A stretch of 64,000 nt of DNA from NCBI GenBank assembly GCA_051888795.1, contig JBJFCD010000213.1:1-64000 (forward strand), read 5' to 3'. Below the pieces are notes generated by a model. The model did not search any database and was not told where the DNA came from. It saw only the letters and a list, made by a program, of their open reading frames with translations. Shown piece after piece: positions 54,530 through 63,157 of this stretch. This DNA comes from MD308 sp051888795 (GTDB lineage Bacteria > Bacillota > Clostridia > Lachnospirales > Lachnospiraceae). Within the stretch, counting starts at the first letter, position 1, and the number at the start of each line of letters is the position of its first letter. The position numbers were made by a program, and so were the translations under genes.

Positions 54530-54577
54530 TCTCTCACTCCTAACTCTTTTTTATTGTTAACACTTTCCCTATATGTA

Positions 54578-56023
54578 TCATACACTTTCTTTTTGTATCA
54601 GCTCTTCCATCACTTTAACGGTTTCCTCCATCGTCAATGTCAAACTGCTTCCTGACAGATGGGTAAGCCATCCGTGAAAGGCTCTGCACAGATTTGGCTC
54701 CCGTATCCATACAGAGCAGAGACCTTCAGAAAGCGGAAATTGTCTTGTTGTAAAAAATCCAATTCCCTGTTCAGAAGAGGTACACATAGCAAGATACGAC
54801 GGGTATGCACCTTCCTGAAAGATGCGTCCGTTTACATCTCCTGACTCGATTGCTGATATCATCTGATGCATCAGCCATACCCGCTCTGTCTGGGAAAATG
54901 GCATAACAAATTCTACCGGAAAGTCATCCAGTGTGCCATCTTCCATGAACCGCCTAAGCCCTGACTCTGAAAATATTGTGTGAAAATTTGACACTTTTCT
55001 CAGATGCGAAAATCGTTCCATAGCGGCGCCAAGAATCTGTTCGTAGCCATAAAGTTCTTCTCTTAAATGCTCACTTATAAATTTATCCGAATAAAATCGT
55101 CCAAAACACGGCTGATCCATTGTCATATAAAATCCGTCCTGGTCGGTACAGCGCTGATAGAAATTAAGGATCTCCAGCGGATTACTTGTATATTGAATCA
55201 GACTATAGCACTGAGCAACCAGTGATTGGAAATGTTTTCGATAGTATGAAATCTGATCCGGCGATCGCAAAAGCATGGCACATGTCCCATCCTCCGACAA
55301 ACACACTACGCAAGTATGTGTCACAAGAAAATACGGAAACGGATCGGTATAGTGCCCTGTAACATTGGTATCGTAATAATAATACGGATGATAATGCTGT
55401 CCTGACAAAAGACAAAGTGGCAAAACCTGACAGAAACATTCCAGATTATGCAGATTAATATCCGATTCATTTCCCGATGCATCAAAACAGAGAATCTGAC
55501 TGATTTTAAGCGAATTTTTTCCGTTTAAATATCTCTGAAGCAACTCTGTATTAATAAAAGCATCTGATGGTGGGAAAGTAAGTTCTATCCGTGCATCCGG
55601 TTGCGTCATCTCCTCTGAAATCACCATTCGCATCAATAGCCTTACGTTTGTCTCTCCTGAAAATATTGACCGTTCCCCTGCATATTGCTCGAGGTTCATT
55701 AGAAGTCGTGTCTCTTCAAAAATCGGAGTATCAAAATCCATGCACGCAAGATTGCGAAACAGACTGTCCACGATTTCGCGAGATCTGCGGATTCCTTCTT
55801 TTTCAAACTGCGCATCATAATATATACGAAACTGCTTCTCTTCTCCAGGCGTCAGTCTCAGATGATAAATAATCTCATCCAATGCATTGTATGGAAGTTT
55901 TCTCTGACCGGTCAGTGTCTTCGATAACTGTGTACGCTCTACTCCTGATAACCTGGCAAGCTCAGATACAGATATCTTTTTTATTTGTAATAGTTCACGA
56001 AAATATTCGCTGAACAATAGCAT
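54578..56023 (-). CDS. XRE-type helix-turn-helix regulator with large unknown C-terminal domain
   Basis: This 481-residue protein has an N-terminal XRE-type HTH (FRELLQIKKISVSELARLSG, then VERTQLSKTLTGQRKLP, about residues 8-60). More than 400 residues follow without a family I recognise. They are not predicted to cross the membrane and contain several Cys and His residues (CFDASGNESDINLHNLECFC). The architecture resembles stand-alone regulators that sense a ligand or peptide in a helical C-terminal domain. It ends 48 bases before the giant surface-protein gene and may control it. AGGAGG precedes the ATG. Confidence 0.75.
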   Translation of the reverse strand: MLLFSEYFRELLQIKKISVSELARLSGVERTQLSKTLTGQRKLPYNALDEIIYHLRLTPGEEKQFRIYYDAQFEKEGIRRSREIVDSLFRNLACMDFDTPIFEETRLLMNLEQYAGERSIFSGETNVRLLMRMVISEEMTQPDARIELTFPPSDAFINTELLQRYLNGKNSLKISQILCFDASGNESDINLHNLECFCQVLPLCLLSGQHYHPYYYYDTNVTGHYTDPFPYFLVTHTCVVCLSEDGTCAMLLRSPDQISYYRKHFQSLVAQCYSLIQYTSNPLEILNFYQRCTDQDGFYMTMDQPCFGRFYSDKFISEHLREELYGYEQILGAAMERFSHLRKVSNFHTIFSESGLRRFMEDGTLDDFPVEFVMPFSQTERVWLMHQMISAIESGDVNGRIFQEGAYPSYLAMCTSSEQGIGFFTTRQFPLSEGLCSVWIREPNLCRAFHGWLTHLSGSSLTLTMEETVKVMEELIQKESV

Positions 56024-56067
56024 CCTTTATTCCTCCTCTGCCTTTTCCTGCTAACCGTAAAATGATC

Positions 56068-56096
56068 TATTTAAATAAATATAACATAAAAACCAA
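56068..56096 (-). promoter_or_regulatory. Candidate sigma-A promoter of the XRE-regulator gene
   Basis: Minus-strand TTGGTT, 17 bases and TAAATA end 45 bases upstream of the ATG at 56023. The directly repeated site at 56127-56148 lies 31 bases further upstream. No strong mgtE terminator is visible in 56149-56231. Confidence 0.5.
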
Positions 56097-56126
56097 ATCA
56101 TAAGTGTGCATCAGATGATTATCTTT

Positions 56127-56148
56127 TTGTCACGCCTCTTGTCACACC
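56127..56148. repeat. Direct repeat that may be an operator upstream of the XRE-regulator gene
   Basis: ttgtcacgcc (56127-56136) and ttgtcacacc (56139-56148) are ten-base direct repeats differing at one base and spaced by 12 bases, about one helical turn. They lie upstream of the predicted -35, the usual place for an activator site. Confidence 0.45.
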
Positions 56149-56231
56149 TTTACGGTTTACATAAAAAAAGAGACCCTGAGCAGATAAAACAACCCAAAAT
56201 CTCATTTTTATCCTTTTTCTGTTTCCAATAT

Positions 56232-57674
56232 TTATTGCAAATGAAATACTGTACTTACAATTGCAAAATATACACTGATCGTACTGATGTCTACCAATGT
56301 AGAAATCAGCGGTGTTGCCATGATCGCAGGATCCAGTCCTACCTTCTTGGCAATCAACGGAAGTGTACAACCTACAATCTTTGCGATAATGACTGTACAT
56401 GCCATTGTAACACCGATTGTAAGTGCCATCAGCGCATCCCCCTGTCCCATGATCATGATACGCAGTCCGTTTACAACTGCAAGAATCAGGCTGACGCAGA
56501 CCGCCACACGGATTTCTTTCCAAATAACTTTTAAAAGATCTCTAAATTCAATCTCTCCGACAGCAAGTCCACGGATCATAAGTGTAGAACTCTGAGAACC
56601 ACAGTTTCCTCCTGTACCGGTAAGCATCGGAACAAATCCGGTAAGCTGAGGCATCACTGAAATTGCCGCTTCGTAGCTGTTCATGATCATCTGCGTAACA
56701 GTTGCAGAAAGCATCAGGAATAACAACCACGGAATACGGCTCTTTACGTGCTCAAATACAGAAGTTCCAAAATAAGATTCATCATTCGGGTTGACACCGG
56801 CCATGATACTGATATCTTCTGTTTCCTCTTCCTGCAATACAAGCATAGCGTCGTCAACCGTAACGATACCTACCATGCACTGTTCATGATCTACGATCGG
56901 AAGGGCGATAAGACCGTATTTGGTAATGGTTCTGGCAACCTCCTCCTGATCATCCGTCGTATGGGCATACAGCATATTTGTATCCATAATTTCTTCAATC
57001 ATTCTGGACTCACCGGTTGTCAGAAGATCCTTGATATCTACTACACCAATCAGCTTTCTTTTCTCTGTCACATAGCAGGTATAGATTGTCTCGCGGTTCA
57101 AACCGACCTGCCTGATCTTAAGAATTGCATCCTCAACTGTCATCTCTTTGCTGAGTGCAATATAGTCTACATTCATCACGCTTCCGGCACTGTCATCCGG
57201 ATATTGCAGAAGCTGATTGATCTGTACACGTTTTTCCTCGTCTGTCACCATGAGGAGACGGTCTACAACATTCGCAGGCATCTCTTCGAGAACGTCTACC
57301 GTATCGTCAAGATACATCTCTTCCATGACTTCTTCCAGCTCGGAATCTGTAAGAGCATTAATAAGAATCTCTCTCAGATCGCTGTTCATATAGGTAAATG
57401 TCTCAGCTGCCTCTTCCTTGGCAAGAAGTCTGAAGATCAGCACAAGCTGTTTTTCATTTACCTCTTCCAATATATCTGCAAGATCAACAGGGTACATATT
57501 GTTAGAGAGCTCTTCCTTCAACTCTTTGAACTGCCTGTTATCAAGCATCTCCTGAATACGTTCAATCGTCAGTTCTTCCCGTTCTTCAGGATAATCATAA
57601 TCAAACTCGCTCTGCGCGACTGCATGACCCCATTCTTCAGCAGTAACATTACTCAGATCATCTTTGAAACCCAT
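56232..57674 (-). CDS. mgtE: Magnesium transporter MgtE
   Basis: This 480-residue Mg2+ channel has a cytosolic N domain (about 35-155, helical repeats LADILEEVNEKQLVLIFRLL). A CBS pair follows (MNVDYIALSKEMTVEDAILK and the ALPIVDHEQCMVGIVTVDDA segment). Five membrane segments come last, with the conserved PMLTGTGGNCGSQSSTLMIR pore motif and VGLDPAIMATPLISTLVD. The N and CBS domains gate the channel with Mg2+. GGAAGGAGGG precedes the ATG. No M-box riboswitch fits in the ~117 bases between mgtE and the divergent tmcAL start. Confidence 0.95.
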   Translation of the reverse strand: MGFKDDLSNVTAEEWGHAVAQSEFDYDYPEEREELTIERIQEMLDNRQFKELKEELSNNMYPVDLADILEEVNEKQLVLIFRLLAKEEAAETFTYMNSDLREILINALTDSELEEVMEEMYLDDTVDVLEEMPANVVDRLLMVTDEEKRVQINQLLQYPDDSAGSVMNVDYIALSKEMTVEDAILKIRQVGLNRETIYTCYVTEKRKLIGVVDIKDLLTTGESRMIEEIMDTNMLYAHTTDDQEEVARTITKYGLIALPIVDHEQCMVGIVTVDDAMLVLQEEETEDISIMAGVNPNDESYFGTSVFEHVKSRIPWLLFLMLSATVTQMIMNSYEAAISVMPQLTGFVPMLTGTGGNCGSQSSTLMIRGLAVGEIEFRDLLKVIWKEIRVAVCVSLILAVVNGLRIMIMGQGDALMALTIGVTMACTVIIAKIVGCTLPLIAKKVGLDPAIMATPLISTLVDISTISVYFAIVSTVFHLQ

Positions 57675-57731
57675 ATATACCCTCCTTCCTCACTTTGCTC
57701 CATTTAAAAACAACAATGACACGTGCATAAT

Positions 57732-57760
57732 TTGCGAACTCTGTCAAACTATAGTATAAT
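57732..57760 (+). promoter_or_regulatory. Sigma-A promoter of tmcAL
   Basis: Plus-strand TTGCGA, 17 bases and TATAAT end 31 bases before the ATG at 57792. The minus-strand TTGACA inside it could serve mgtE, but I find no matching -10. Confidence 0.7.
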
Positions 57761-57791
57761 AAATTTTAACGAAATATACAAGGAGATTCTT

Positions 57792-59075
57792 ATGAAAGTC
57801 GTCGGGTTAATCGCTGAATACAATCCGTTTCACAACGGACATTTATACCATATAGAAAAAGCAAAAGAGATCACAGGTGCTGATTATGTAATTGTTGTAA
57901 TGAGTGGAAATTTTGTCCAGCGCGGCGCACCTGCCATCATGCCAAAACATATCCGTGCAGAAGTTGCACTGGAAGCTGGTGTCCCTTTAGTCCTTGAGCT
58001 GCCTGTCTGCTTTGCGACAGGAAGTGCCGAATATTTTGCCGCCGGAGCAATTTCACTTCTTGAGAACCTCGGATGTGTGGATTCTATTTGTTTCGGAAGT
58101 GAATGCGGAGATTATGAGCTGCTGGAAAAGATAGCCCGTGTAACCGCTGACGAGCCGGAAGAATATAAGAATCTTCTTAAAAAACATCTCTCAAATGGTT
58201 TTTCATTTCCACTTGCAAGGCAGCGGGCACTTCAGGAATATTTTCACGATGATACACTGGATAAAGTTCTGGAACAGCCTAACAACATTCTTGGAGTGGA
58301 ATATATTAAAGCCTTATACAGAACAAAAAGCCATATGAAAGCATACACAATCAAACGCATGGTATCCGGCTATCACGATGACTCGCTAAACTCCGGCTAT
58401 AGCTCTGCTTCTGCGATTCGAAAGCTTCTCGCGTACACCGGACGTTCTCTCAGGCTAGAGTCAGACGGTATGTTTGATGAGCCAAGCCTCTCCGAAGTAT
58501 TAACAAGGCTGGAGACCGAAGTTCCAAAGGAATGTATCCGTTTTCTGGAAGAAACTCATCATACCAGATATCCAATTTATGAAAATGATTTTTCTTCCAT
58601 TTTAAAATATAAGCTTTTGACAGAAACAAAGGAAACATTGACAGAATATCTTGATGTCACAGAAGAAATTGCAAACCGGATCATGAACCATACGAATTAT
58701 TTTATCACTATCGACCAGTTCTGCAATCTTTTAAAAACGAAAGATACTACTTATGCGAGAATCAGCAGATGCCTCTTCCACATTCTTTTAAACATTAAAG
58801 TTTCCGATATGCAGCTCTTTAAAGAACAGGGATACTGCCAATACGCAAGAGTTCTTGGTTTTCGAAAGGATGGGAAAAAACTTCTTTCCACTATAAAAAA
58901 ATACAGCGACACACCACTGATCACAAAGCTGTCACAAACCGAGTCTTTATCCGAATCCGGACAGCTCATGATAAAACAGGATATCTTCGCAGCAAATCTC
59001 TACGAGAGTATCGTAACCGATAAATTCAAACAGCCATTTATTAACGAATATAAACAGCAGGTGGTAAGGATATAA
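57792..59075 (+). CDS. tmcAL: tRNA(Met) cytidine acetate ligase TmcAL
   Basis: TmcAL makes N4-acetylcytidine at the wobble position of elongator tRNA(Met) from acetate and ATP, which fits an acetate-producing cell. The start MKVVGLIAEYNPFHNGHLYH has the nucleotidyltransferase HxGH-like motif and AAGGAG upstream; a longer reading from 57723 would start before the promoter's -10. The product has 427 residues. Further motifs are VVMSGNFVQRGAPAIMPKHI and FGSECGDYELLEKIA, and YSSASAIRKLL later. It is one of the two plus-strand genes. Confidence 0.92.
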   Translation: MKVVGLIAEYNPFHNGHLYHIEKAKEITGADYVIVVMSGNFVQRGAPAIMPKHIRAEVALEAGVPLVLELPVCFATGSAEYFAAGAISLLENLGCVDSICFGSECGDYELLEKIARVTADEPEEYKNLLKKHLSNGFSFPLARQRALQEYFHDDTLDKVLEQPNNILGVEYIKALYRTKSHMKAYTIKRMVSGYHDDSLNSGYSSASAIRKLLAYTGRSLRLESDGMFDEPSLSEVLTRLETEVPKECIRFLEETHHTRYPIYENDFSSILKYKLLTETKETLTEYLDVTEEIANRIMNHTNYFITIDQFCNLLKTKDTTYARISRCLFHILLNIKVSDMQLFKEQGYCQYARVLGFRKDGKKLLSTIKKYSDTPLITKLSQTESLSESGQLMIKQDIFAANLYESIVTDKFKQPFINEYKQQVVRI

Positions 59076-59092
59076 TCCTTCCACCTGTTGTT
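59053..59092. terminator. Hairpin shared by tmcAL and degV
   Basis: A stem of 12 bp (aacagcaggtgg with ccacctgttgtt, one G-T pair) plus an inner 6-bp aaggat/atcctt lies between the two convergent genes. It contains the tmcAL stop. T runs are short (TTGTTCTTA on the plus strand). Confidence 0.75.
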
Positions 59093-59098
59093 CTTATC

Positions 59099-59956
59099 TT
59101 AATATTCCACTACCTTTGTGCATGCAATTGCAACTGACCCTGCTCCGATGTGGCAGGATACACTTAGTGACAATGGATCCATATGTACGTCATATCCCGG
59201 AAATCTTTCTTCAATTTCTTTTTTCCAGGTTTCTGCTTCTTCCTCTGTACATGTGTAGGCTGCCATAAGTTTTACTTCTTTTCCTGCAAAACGCTCATTG
59301 ATATCTTTCTCCATAGCATCAAGCATTTTCTTTTTTGCAGCTTTCATTCCGCGCACTTTAGCAAACGCATCTAACTTTTCTCCCTGGATAGTAAGTACCG
59401 GTTTAATGTTCAGTACTGCGCCGAGTGCTGCGCCTGCGGCTGTCACACGTCCGCCTTTTTTCAAATATTTTAATGTATCAACTGTTATATAGATACTGGC
59501 TTCCAGCTTTTCGCGCATAAGAACATCCACAATTTCCTGAGAACTCATACCCTTATTTACCATCTCAACTGCATCTAAAACAGCCTGACGCTGAGTAATT
59601 GAAATTCTCTGGTTATCTACTACATGGACTTTCCCGTCATAATCCTGTGAAAGTGCCATAGCTGTCTCACAGGAGCTGCTGAGTCCGCTGGACATCGGAA
59701 TATGGATAATCTCGTCATATTCTTTTAATATTCCGTCCCACAGTTCCATTACATCTGCAGGGGAAGGCTGAGATGTAGAAATATCTGCATCTTCATCCAG
59801 TTTTTTATAAAACTCTTCCTGCGTCAGAGTGATATCTTCAAAATACATCTTTTCATTAATAAAAAACGGCATTGGCAGAACTCTGATTCCAAGCTCCTCT
59901 GCCTGCTTTTGTGTAATTCCACTGTTGCTGTCTGTTACAACTGCTATCTTTCCCAT
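59099..59956 (-). CDS. DegV family fatty-acid-binding protein
   Basis: This 285-residue protein starts MGKIAVVTDSNSGITQKQAE. HIPMSSGLSSSCETAMALSQ is the fatty-acid carboxyl-binding motif, with VHVVDNQRISITQRQAVLD and GGRVTAAGAALGAVLNIKPV. DegV/FakB-type proteins bind fatty acids, often presenting them to a FakA kinase; no fakA is in this window. The start at 59956 follows GAGAGG; an upstream ATG at 59992 is less likely. It follows the PFL gene by 48 bases and is likely the end of that transcript. Confidence 0.9.
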   Translation of the reverse strand: MGKIAVVTDSNSGITQKQAEELGIRVLPMPFFINEKMYFEDITLTQEEFYKKLDEDADISTSQPSPADVMELWDGILKEYDEIIHIPMSSGLSSSCETAMALSQDYDGKVHVVDNQRISITQRQAVLDAVEMVNKGMSSQEIVDVLMREKLEASIYITVDTLKYLKKGGRVTAAGAALGAVLNIKPVLTIQGEKLDAFAKVRGMKAAKKKMLDAMEKDINERFAGKEVKLMAAYTCTEEEAETWKKEIEERFPGYDVHMDPLSLSVSCHIGAGSVAIACTKVVEY

Positions 59957-60004
59957 CTTTTTTACCTCTCTACTAATTCTAAATTCGAACACCTAAAAAT
60001 TATC

Positions 60005-61369
60005 CTAATTCTTAAAACTATGTATTGGTGCCGGAATTCTTCCTTTTCTATTTATAAAAGTACTGCAATCGAATTCATTTACCGGCATGATTGGTGCATA
60101 TCCAAGAAGCCCTCCGAATTCAGCCGTGTCACCTACATCTTTACCGATAACAGGAATAAGACGAACTGCTGTTGTCTTCTGATTCACCATTCCAATAGCC
60201 ATCTCATCGGCAATAATACCGGATATCGTACTTGCTTTTGTTTTTCCCGGTATCGCAATCATATCAAGCCCTACGGAACATACACAAGTCATCGCTTCCA
60301 ATTTTTCCAGAGAAAGCGAGCCTGCATTTACCGCATCAATCATTCCCTGATCTTCGCTGACCGGAATAAATGCTCCACTTAAGCCACCCACATAAGACGA
60401 TGCCATAACACCACCTTTTTTCACCTGATCATTGAGCATTGCAAGCGCTGCGGTCGTCCCTGGAGCCCCAACTCTTTCAAGACCTATCTCTTCCAGAATC
60501 TCAGCAACGCTGTCACCCACTGCTGGTGTAGGTGCAAGGGAAAGATCAACGATTCCAAAAGGAATTCCCATCCGTTTAGATGCCTCTCCGGCTACAAGCT
60601 GTCCGACTCTGGTAACTTTAAATGCAGTCTTTTTAATTGTTTCGCAAAGTTTTTCAAAGCCTTCACCGCGAACCTGCTCAAGCGCATGTTTGACAACTCC
60701 CGGTCCGCTGACACCAACATTTATCACAGCATCTCCTTCTGTAACTCCAAGAAATGCTCCCGCCATAAATGGGTTATCATCCGGTGCATTGCAAAATATT
60801 ACAAGCTTCGCACATCCAAGTGAATCCTGATCTTTGGTTTCCTCTGCCGTCCTTTTTACAATCTCTCCGCACAAACGTACAGCATCCATATTAATACCGG
60901 TTTTTGTGGAACCCACATTTACAGAACTGCACACTCTTTCAGTACATGCAAGAGCTTTCGGAATAGAACATATCAGATTCTCATCACTTGCTGTCATTGC
61001 CTTCGATACCAGTGCAGAATAACCACCAATAAAATTCACTCCGACTTCTTTCGCTGCCTTATCAAGCGTTTTCGCAATAGTCACAAAATCTTCGGGGCAC
61101 GTACATGCCGCCCCTCCTATGAGACCGATAGGCGTGACTGAAATACGCTTATTTACAATCGGAATTCCAAATTCCAGTTCAATCCTCTCACCGGTTTCTA
61201 CAAGATTCTTTGCTAATGTCGTAATTTTCTTATAGATGTTCTCATTCAGTTTGTCCAAGTCAGAATCAATACAATCCAAAAGGCTGATACCAAGTGTAAT
61301 TGTACGCACATCCAGATTTTCCTGACTGATCATTTGCTGTGTTTCTAATACTTCAAATTGATTAATCAT
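60005..61369 (-). CDS. PFL family protein (UPF0210/DUF711)
   Basis: This 454-residue protein has the MINQFEVLETQQMISQENLD start, then VRTITLGISLLDCIDSDLD, ICSIPKALACTERVCSSVNV and INVGVSGPGVVKHAL segments of the UPF0210 family. These are glycyl-radical-fold-like proteins that occur next to the ACT protein UPF0237 exactly as here. No activity is known. AGGGCAGGA lies upstream of the ATG. It follows the ACT gene by 21 bases, a nearly universal pairing. Confidence 0.93.
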   Translation of the reverse strand: MINQFEVLETQQMISQENLDVRTITLGISLLDCIDSDLDKLNENIYKKITTLAKNLVETGERIELEFGIPIVNKRISVTPIGLIGGAACTCPEDFVTIAKTLDKAAKEVGVNFIGGYSALVSKAMTASDENLICSIPKALACTERVCSSVNVGSTKTGINMDAVRLCGEIVKRTAEETKDQDSLGCAKLVIFCNAPDDNPFMAGAFLGVTEGDAVINVGVSGPGVVKHALEQVRGEGFEKLCETIKKTAFKVTRVGQLVAGEASKRMGIPFGIVDLSLAPTPAVGDSVAEILEEIGLERVGAPGTTAALAMLNDQVKKGGVMASSYVGGLSGAFIPVSEDQGMIDAVNAGSLSLEKLEAMTCVCSVGLDMIAIPGKTKASTISGIIADEMAIGMVNQKTTAVRLIPVIGKDVGDTAEFGGLLGYAPIMPVNEFDCSTFINRKGRIPAPIHSFKN

Positions 61370-61390
61370 ATATATCCTGCCCTCTCTATA

Positions 61391-61663
61391 CTATAGTCTG
61401 TGCATCTTTTCAAAGATCTCTGCTCTCTGGCACTGAATCTTTACCCCGATGGCTACTCCGAGTTCCGAAAGCTCACTGGATACAACAGCAATCTCTTTTT
61501 TACTGTCTGTCGCATCCACAACAGCCATCATGTTAAAATATCCATTTACTATAGTCTGAGAAATATCCAGGATGTTAATGTTTGCCTCAGCAAGATAAGT
61601 GCATACTTTGGCTATAATTCCTACGGTGTCTTTTCCTACTACTGTGATGATACATTTTTTCAT
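61391..61663 (-). CDS. ACT domain-containing protein (UPF0237)
   Basis: This 90-residue single ACT domain reads MKKCIITVVGKDTVGIIAKV, then YLAEANINILDISQTIVNGY and FNMMAVVDATDSKKE. It would bind a small ligand such as an amino acid and probably regulates the paired PFL protein. AAGGAGG precedes the ATG. It is 24 bases after the MBL gene. Confidence 0.93.
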   Translation of the reverse strand: MKKCIITVVGKDTVGIIAKVCTYLAEANINILDISQTIVNGYFNMMAVVDATDSKKEIAVVSSELSELGVAIGVKIQCQRAEIFEKMHRL

Positions 61664-61687
61664 CTGTTTCCTCCTTGGTGTAAACTG

Positions 61688-62485
61688 TTATAATGTAACG
61701 ATGTCCGAAACAGTATCCCGTTTCGCAACCATAATAGGAATATCCTCTCCTCTGTAGGGATTGTCTCCCATAGTAATCTCCAGCTTTACTGTCTCATAAG
61801 CAAGCTGTTCGTAATTGTTCTCCTTGCTGAGATGCCCCAAAATTACTGACTGGAGTTTGTCATGTAGTATATCACAAAGAAGCCTGCCTGACGATTCATT
61901 TGAAAGATGTCCTTTATCTCCCATTACCCTCCGTTTCAAAGGATACGGATAAGGTCCCACTTCAAGCATATGAATGTCATGGTTTGCTTCCAGAACTACC
62001 GCGTTCAGGTTTTTTAAACGTTTTATAATATAATCATCATATGTTCCAAGGTCTGTTGCGACTGCCATCGCCTTCGTCCCGTCTTCAATACGGTATCCTG
62101 ATGGCTCATTTGCATCATGAGAAATGGCAAATGGCAGAATATCAAGTGACCCTAATGTAAAATTCTTATCTATCTGCACTTCATGTAAAATCCCCTCGGG
62201 CAGTTTCCCGAGAGAATTACATTTCTTAATTCCTTCAATTGTTCCTTTTGTTGCATAGATTGGAACTTCATATTTTCGGCAGAACACACCTAATCCCTGA
62301 ATGTGATCAATATGTTCATGGGTGACTAATATACCGTTAAGCTCTTTGCCTTTCACATCGAGCTTGCAAAGTCCCTGTTCCACTCTTTTTTTACTGATTC
62401 CGGCATCTACAAGAAGATGTGTGTGTTCATCTCCCACATAGATGCAGTTTCCGCTGCTTCCGCTGGCTATACTGCATAATCTCAT
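61688..62485 (-). CDS. MBL-fold metallo-hydrolase (WalJ/YycJ-like)
   Basis: This 265-residue beta-lactamase-fold hydrolase has MRLCSIASGSSGNCIYVGDE as its start. The metal site is LVTHEHIDHIQGL, with later ligands in FAISHDANEPSGYRI, ATDLGTYDDYI and VILGHLSKENN. Homologues include YycJ/WalJ, thought to be a 5'-3' DNA or RNA processing enzyme. The placement between coaE and the ACT gene in the polA run is consistent with a DNA-repair role, but this is inference. Confidence 0.9.
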   Translation of the reverse strand: MRLCSIASGSSGNCIYVGDEHTHLLVDAGISKKRVEQGLCKLDVKGKELNGILVTHEHIDHIQGLGVFCRKYEVPIYATKGTIEGIKKCNSLGKLPEGILHEVQIDKNFTLGSLDILPFAISHDANEPSGYRIEDGTKAMAVATDLGTYDDYIIKRLKNLNAVVLEANHDIHMLEVGPYPYPLKRRVMGDKGHLSNESSGRLLCDILHDKLQSVILGHLSKENNYEQLAYETVKLEITMGDNPYRGEDIPIMVAKRDTVSDIVTL

Positions 62486-62502
62486 ATGTAATCCTGCCCG
62501 CC

Positions 62503-63093
62503 TTATAAATCTTTGATAATTTTATCCAGCTGCATCATCGTCTCAGCAAAAACACCACTGTTATCAATGACTCTGTCGCAGTTTTTCAGGAACATATCTT
62601 TGGGAAGCTGAGCTGCAATAATCTCATCAATTTTCTGTGCGTCATAACCTCTGGAGAAATAGAGACGGTTTCTTCTTATCTCATCTTCAACATAAATGTA
62701 CCACAGCTCATCACAAATCTCATCATAATGATCTTCTATCAAAAGCGCAGATTCCACAACAAAAATATTTGTGTGTTTACGCTCTTCATGAGCAATTTTC
62801 TTACGGATTTCTTCTTTTACAGCCGGATGAACGATGCTGTTTAAAAATTCAAGCTCTTCCTGATTGGAAAATACAATACCTGCAAGTCTCTCACGGTCAA
62901 GCTCTCCTTTTTCATCCAGGATCTCTTCACCAAAATGCTCCACGATTGCATCAAAACATGCACCACCCTTTTTCTGAAGCTTTTTCCCGACTTTATCTGC
63001 CTGACAGATGGTTGCCCCGTACTTATTGTTAAGATATTCAAGAATCTGTGTCTTTCCGGCTCCTACTCCGCCGGTAATCCCTATGATTTTCAT
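62503..63093 (-). CDS. coaE: Dephospho-CoA kinase
   Basis: This enzyme performs the last step of coenzyme A synthesis, phosphorylating the 3'-OH of dephospho-CoA. The 196-residue length is normal. The P-loop GITGGVGAGKTQ is at about 5-16, with CQADKVGKKL (the usual DADxxA motif is here QADKVG), RERLAGIVFSN and VVESALLIEDHYDEICDELW. AGGGAGGAG precedes the ATG. It directly follows polA, as in Bacillus, though mutM between them is missing. Confidence 0.95.
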   Translation of the reverse strand: MKIIGITGGVGAGKTQILEYLNNKYGATICQADKVGKKLQKKGGACFDAIVEHFGEEILDEKGELDRERLAGIVFSNQEELEFLNSIVHPAVKEEIRKKIAHEERKHTNIFVVESALLIEDHYDEICDELWYIYVEDEIRRNRLYFSRGYDAQKIDEIIAAQLPKDMFLKNCDRVIDNSGVFAETMMQLDKIIKDL

Positions 63094-63157
63094 TGTTTTC
63101 TCCTCCCTGATATTACAGTTTTTTGTATTTCTTCTATACCATGCAATCTATCTCATG

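Noticed and set aside
56160..56215. Terminator after mgtE
   Set aside because: Only a 4-bp complement (gaga/tctc) around a long loop can be found; this is too weak to call.
56748..57707. Plus-strand ORF of 319 codons antisense to mgtE
   Set aside because: It is the mirror of a strongly conserved magnesium transporter; its product is rich in Ile, Phe, His and Cys without any motif, and no ribosome binding site fits.
57675..57791. M-box magnesium riboswitch before mgtE
   Set aside because: The space between mgtE and the divergent tmcAL start is only about 117 bases and contains the tmcAL promoter; no M-box-like helices are visible.
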